64,000 bases of DNA from Bugulina stolonifera (Eukaryota > Bryozoa > Gymnolaemata > Cheilostomatida > Bugulidae), in contig OW285187.1 in assembly GCA_935421135.1 (NCBI GenBank), forward strand, positions 9,052,001 through 9,116,000, written 5' to 3'. Both the position numbers and the translations under genes were made by a program. Below the pieces are notes generated by a model. That model was not told the DNA's origin, searched no databases, and worked only from the letters and a program-made list of their open reading frames with translations. This document shows, in pieces, positions 62,801 through 64,000 of this stretch (positions are counted from its first letter, which is position 1; the number at the start of each line of letters is the position of its first letter).

Positions 62801-64000
62801 CGTCAGCACCGCTACCAATGTCAGCACTGGGTGTATTTTGCTCCTTAGCTGTATAAAACTGTGTAAGTTGAGTCTGCCTGGCTACAGGTACGTTATCTAA
62901 TCTGTTATCTGCTATTACTTCAATTCTACCCATACACTCTGTTGAGGCAGCCATATTATCTTTATCACCTTTAGAAATATAACTCCAACGTTTGAATTCA
63001 GAAGACGAGCGCGGGGTTGGCTCATTGTCAACGACATTTTCAGAATTTATAGCCTCTGATTGCGGTTCGGTAACATTATCAATGCGAGATGCCCCCGTCC
63101 CATTATCAGCAGGATTTGACAGTGAAGGTTCTGAGTTTAGACAGAAAATTTCCTCTAAATCGCTGTCAGACGAAAGAGAAAATGTTTTAAAGAATTCAGA
63201 GTCATCTTTTCGTTCTTTCTCAACAGTTTCTGCCTTCTCCTGGTTAGCAACAGGAGTTTTATCTGCAGAATCTTGTTGAGTCAAGAGAATTGTGGGATGT
63301 GTGGAGTTATTTGCTTTTAGTTGTGGAACTTCTGCACCTCCTGTATCCTTTTTATACTGCGTACTTTGTAGCCAGTTGGAGGGTGACTTGGCAAAGATAT
63401 CACTGTCACTATCGGGGTAGTCAACATCTGCGCTGTCATCTCTATAGCCTGAAGTCTCTACAGCATCAGTCACAGGCTGTTGATCCCTGGTGATATCATT
63501 AGTCTCTTGGCCAGTCCGCTGTTGGGTAGCACACGAGGGAAGGTCTTGTAGAGTATCATCACTTACAGATGACTGATGACTTTGTTCAACAGCTGAAGAT
63601 TCTGTGTGTGAATTATCCACTTTGCTATATGTTTTTACAAGGTAGTCCTCCAAAGCATTCATCATAGCTTCCTAGAGTAGCAAAGAAAAACGTGAAGCCA
63701 ATATCGTATCTACATTTGTACATGTGAAAGTCTCATCAAGTACCTATTTAAATGGTTCCATATTCTATAGGGGAGACAATTTCAAAAACACACTTCAATC
63801 CTGTACTGCTACGATAACTGCAATCTGATCGAATCTCATAATATCATAACTGCATATGGAATAGTAGCAGCAAACCTTGTTTGTTATAAAGACTTTGGTT
63901 TTATCTGGCTCTAAGTTGACATCAATGTCCTCTGTAGGTACCGTAAGATGTACATAGCATACAGGGTACCTGCTAGGTTTCGTGGAGCATACATATCTCC
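56885..64000 (-). CDS. PMS1: DNA mismatch repair protein PMS1, C-terminal part
   Basis: MutL-family protein that partners MLH1 in nuclear mismatch repair. Exons in transcript order: 64000-63876 (open at the window edge), 63671-62388, 61600-61403, 61049-60904, 59867-59667, 57739-57487, 57058-56885; all phases agree, giving about 792 residues. The first visible exon holds VPTEDIDVNLEPDKTKVF, the conserved VDVNVxPxK block at the end of the MutL N-terminal domain; the GHKL ATPase region is outside the window. The long linker includes DADQWARGQIFND, matching a block I recall from human PMS1, a PIP-box QTQLTQFY, and a 20-unit repeat. The C-terminal dimerisation region includes LVTFNPYILLEKQLYNELI. 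The C-terminus reads TCPLHNKCVFTKLLDLPPA where human PMS1 has an HGRP-type end. A possible nuclear-localisation signal is KKKRKIERA. Human PMS1 carries an HMG box; I see none here. Confidence 0.9.
59484..59562. repeat. 11-bp minisatellite in a PMS1 intron
   Basis: About seven copies of GGACACTAGGT with small variants, between the PMS1 exons at 57739 and 59667. Confidence 0.85.
62466..62823 (-). repeat. 18-bp coding minisatellite in PMS1, 20 units
   Basis: The unit encodes ADVGSG with variants (GRG, GSS, GSD, VRS). A three-unit pattern (GSD, GSG, GSG) repeats three times. The frame is intact. Open frames in other frames and on the plus strand here are shadows. Confidence 0.95.
62853..62876 (-). 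other. PIP-box (PCNA-binding) motif in PMS1
   Basis: Encodes QTQLTQFY, a full match to Q-x-x-[LIM]-x-x-[FY]-[FY], in the unstructured linker directly upstream (in protein order) of the ADVGSG repeats. Confidence 0.6.

Noticed and set aside
62457..62900. 147-codon plus-strand THVST-repeat open frame
   Set aside because: Shadow of the PMS1 18-bp minisatellite; the minus frame continues into conserved PMS1 sequence.

Overview
The window is nuclear DNA of an invertebrate animal. Genes are split by many GT-AG introns of about 100-4100 bp. The background is AT-rich and full of short tandem repeats, MITEs and fold-backs, and the proteins are metazoan (condensin II D3, PMS1, a GPI-type alpha carbonic anhydrase, a Ly6/uPAR-type domain). 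The compact introns and the many ACATGT-type palindromes would suit a sponge or another early-branching marine animal, but I cannot fix the species.

Layout, left to right. (1) 1-10156, plus strand: the C-terminal part (about 843 residues, 18 exons) of NCAPD3. Every exon junction keeps phase. Tandem repeats sit exactly on one 3' splice site and one 5' splice site, and a hAT-type MITE sits in one intron. (2) 10453-16959: a 6.5-kb mobile element with 272-bp terminal inverted repeats and a perfect 8-bp target duplication. Inside are two back-to-back perfect palindromes, a fold-back, and a phase-consistent two-exon minus-strand coding region that I cannot assign. (3) 18049-25816, plus strand: an 11-exon gene for a secreted protein of about 888 residues with an unrecognised ectodomain, a Thr/Ala mucin stalk, a Ly6/uPAR domain and a GPI-type tail. 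(4) About 25.8-44.3 kb: AT-rich, gene-poor DNA with at least two recognisable transposon remnants, including a 976-bp hAT-like element just upstream of the next gene. (5) 44489-50657, plus strand: an 8-exon alpha carbonic anhydrase with all catalytic residues. (6) 51013-56055, minus strand, tail-to-tail with the anhydrase: a 4-exon single-pass membrane mucin with about 39 eight-residue repeats, each carrying an N-glycosylation sequon, and an NPxY cytoplasmic tail. (7) 56885-64000 and beyond, minus strand: the C-terminal part of the mismatch-repair protein PMS1. Its linker holds a 20-unit coding minisatellite and a PCNA-binding (PIP-box) motif.

Two genes act on chromosomes (NCAPD3, PMS1) and three encode cell-surface or secreted glycoproteins; I see no sign of operon-like co-regulation. 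The main themes are tandem-repeat expansion inside coding sequence and at splice sites, and several TIR elements with intact target duplications. A short motif (GAGAGAAGACAACTTCT) also recurs all over the window. All exon models were made by reading splice sites and phases by eye, without transcript evidence.
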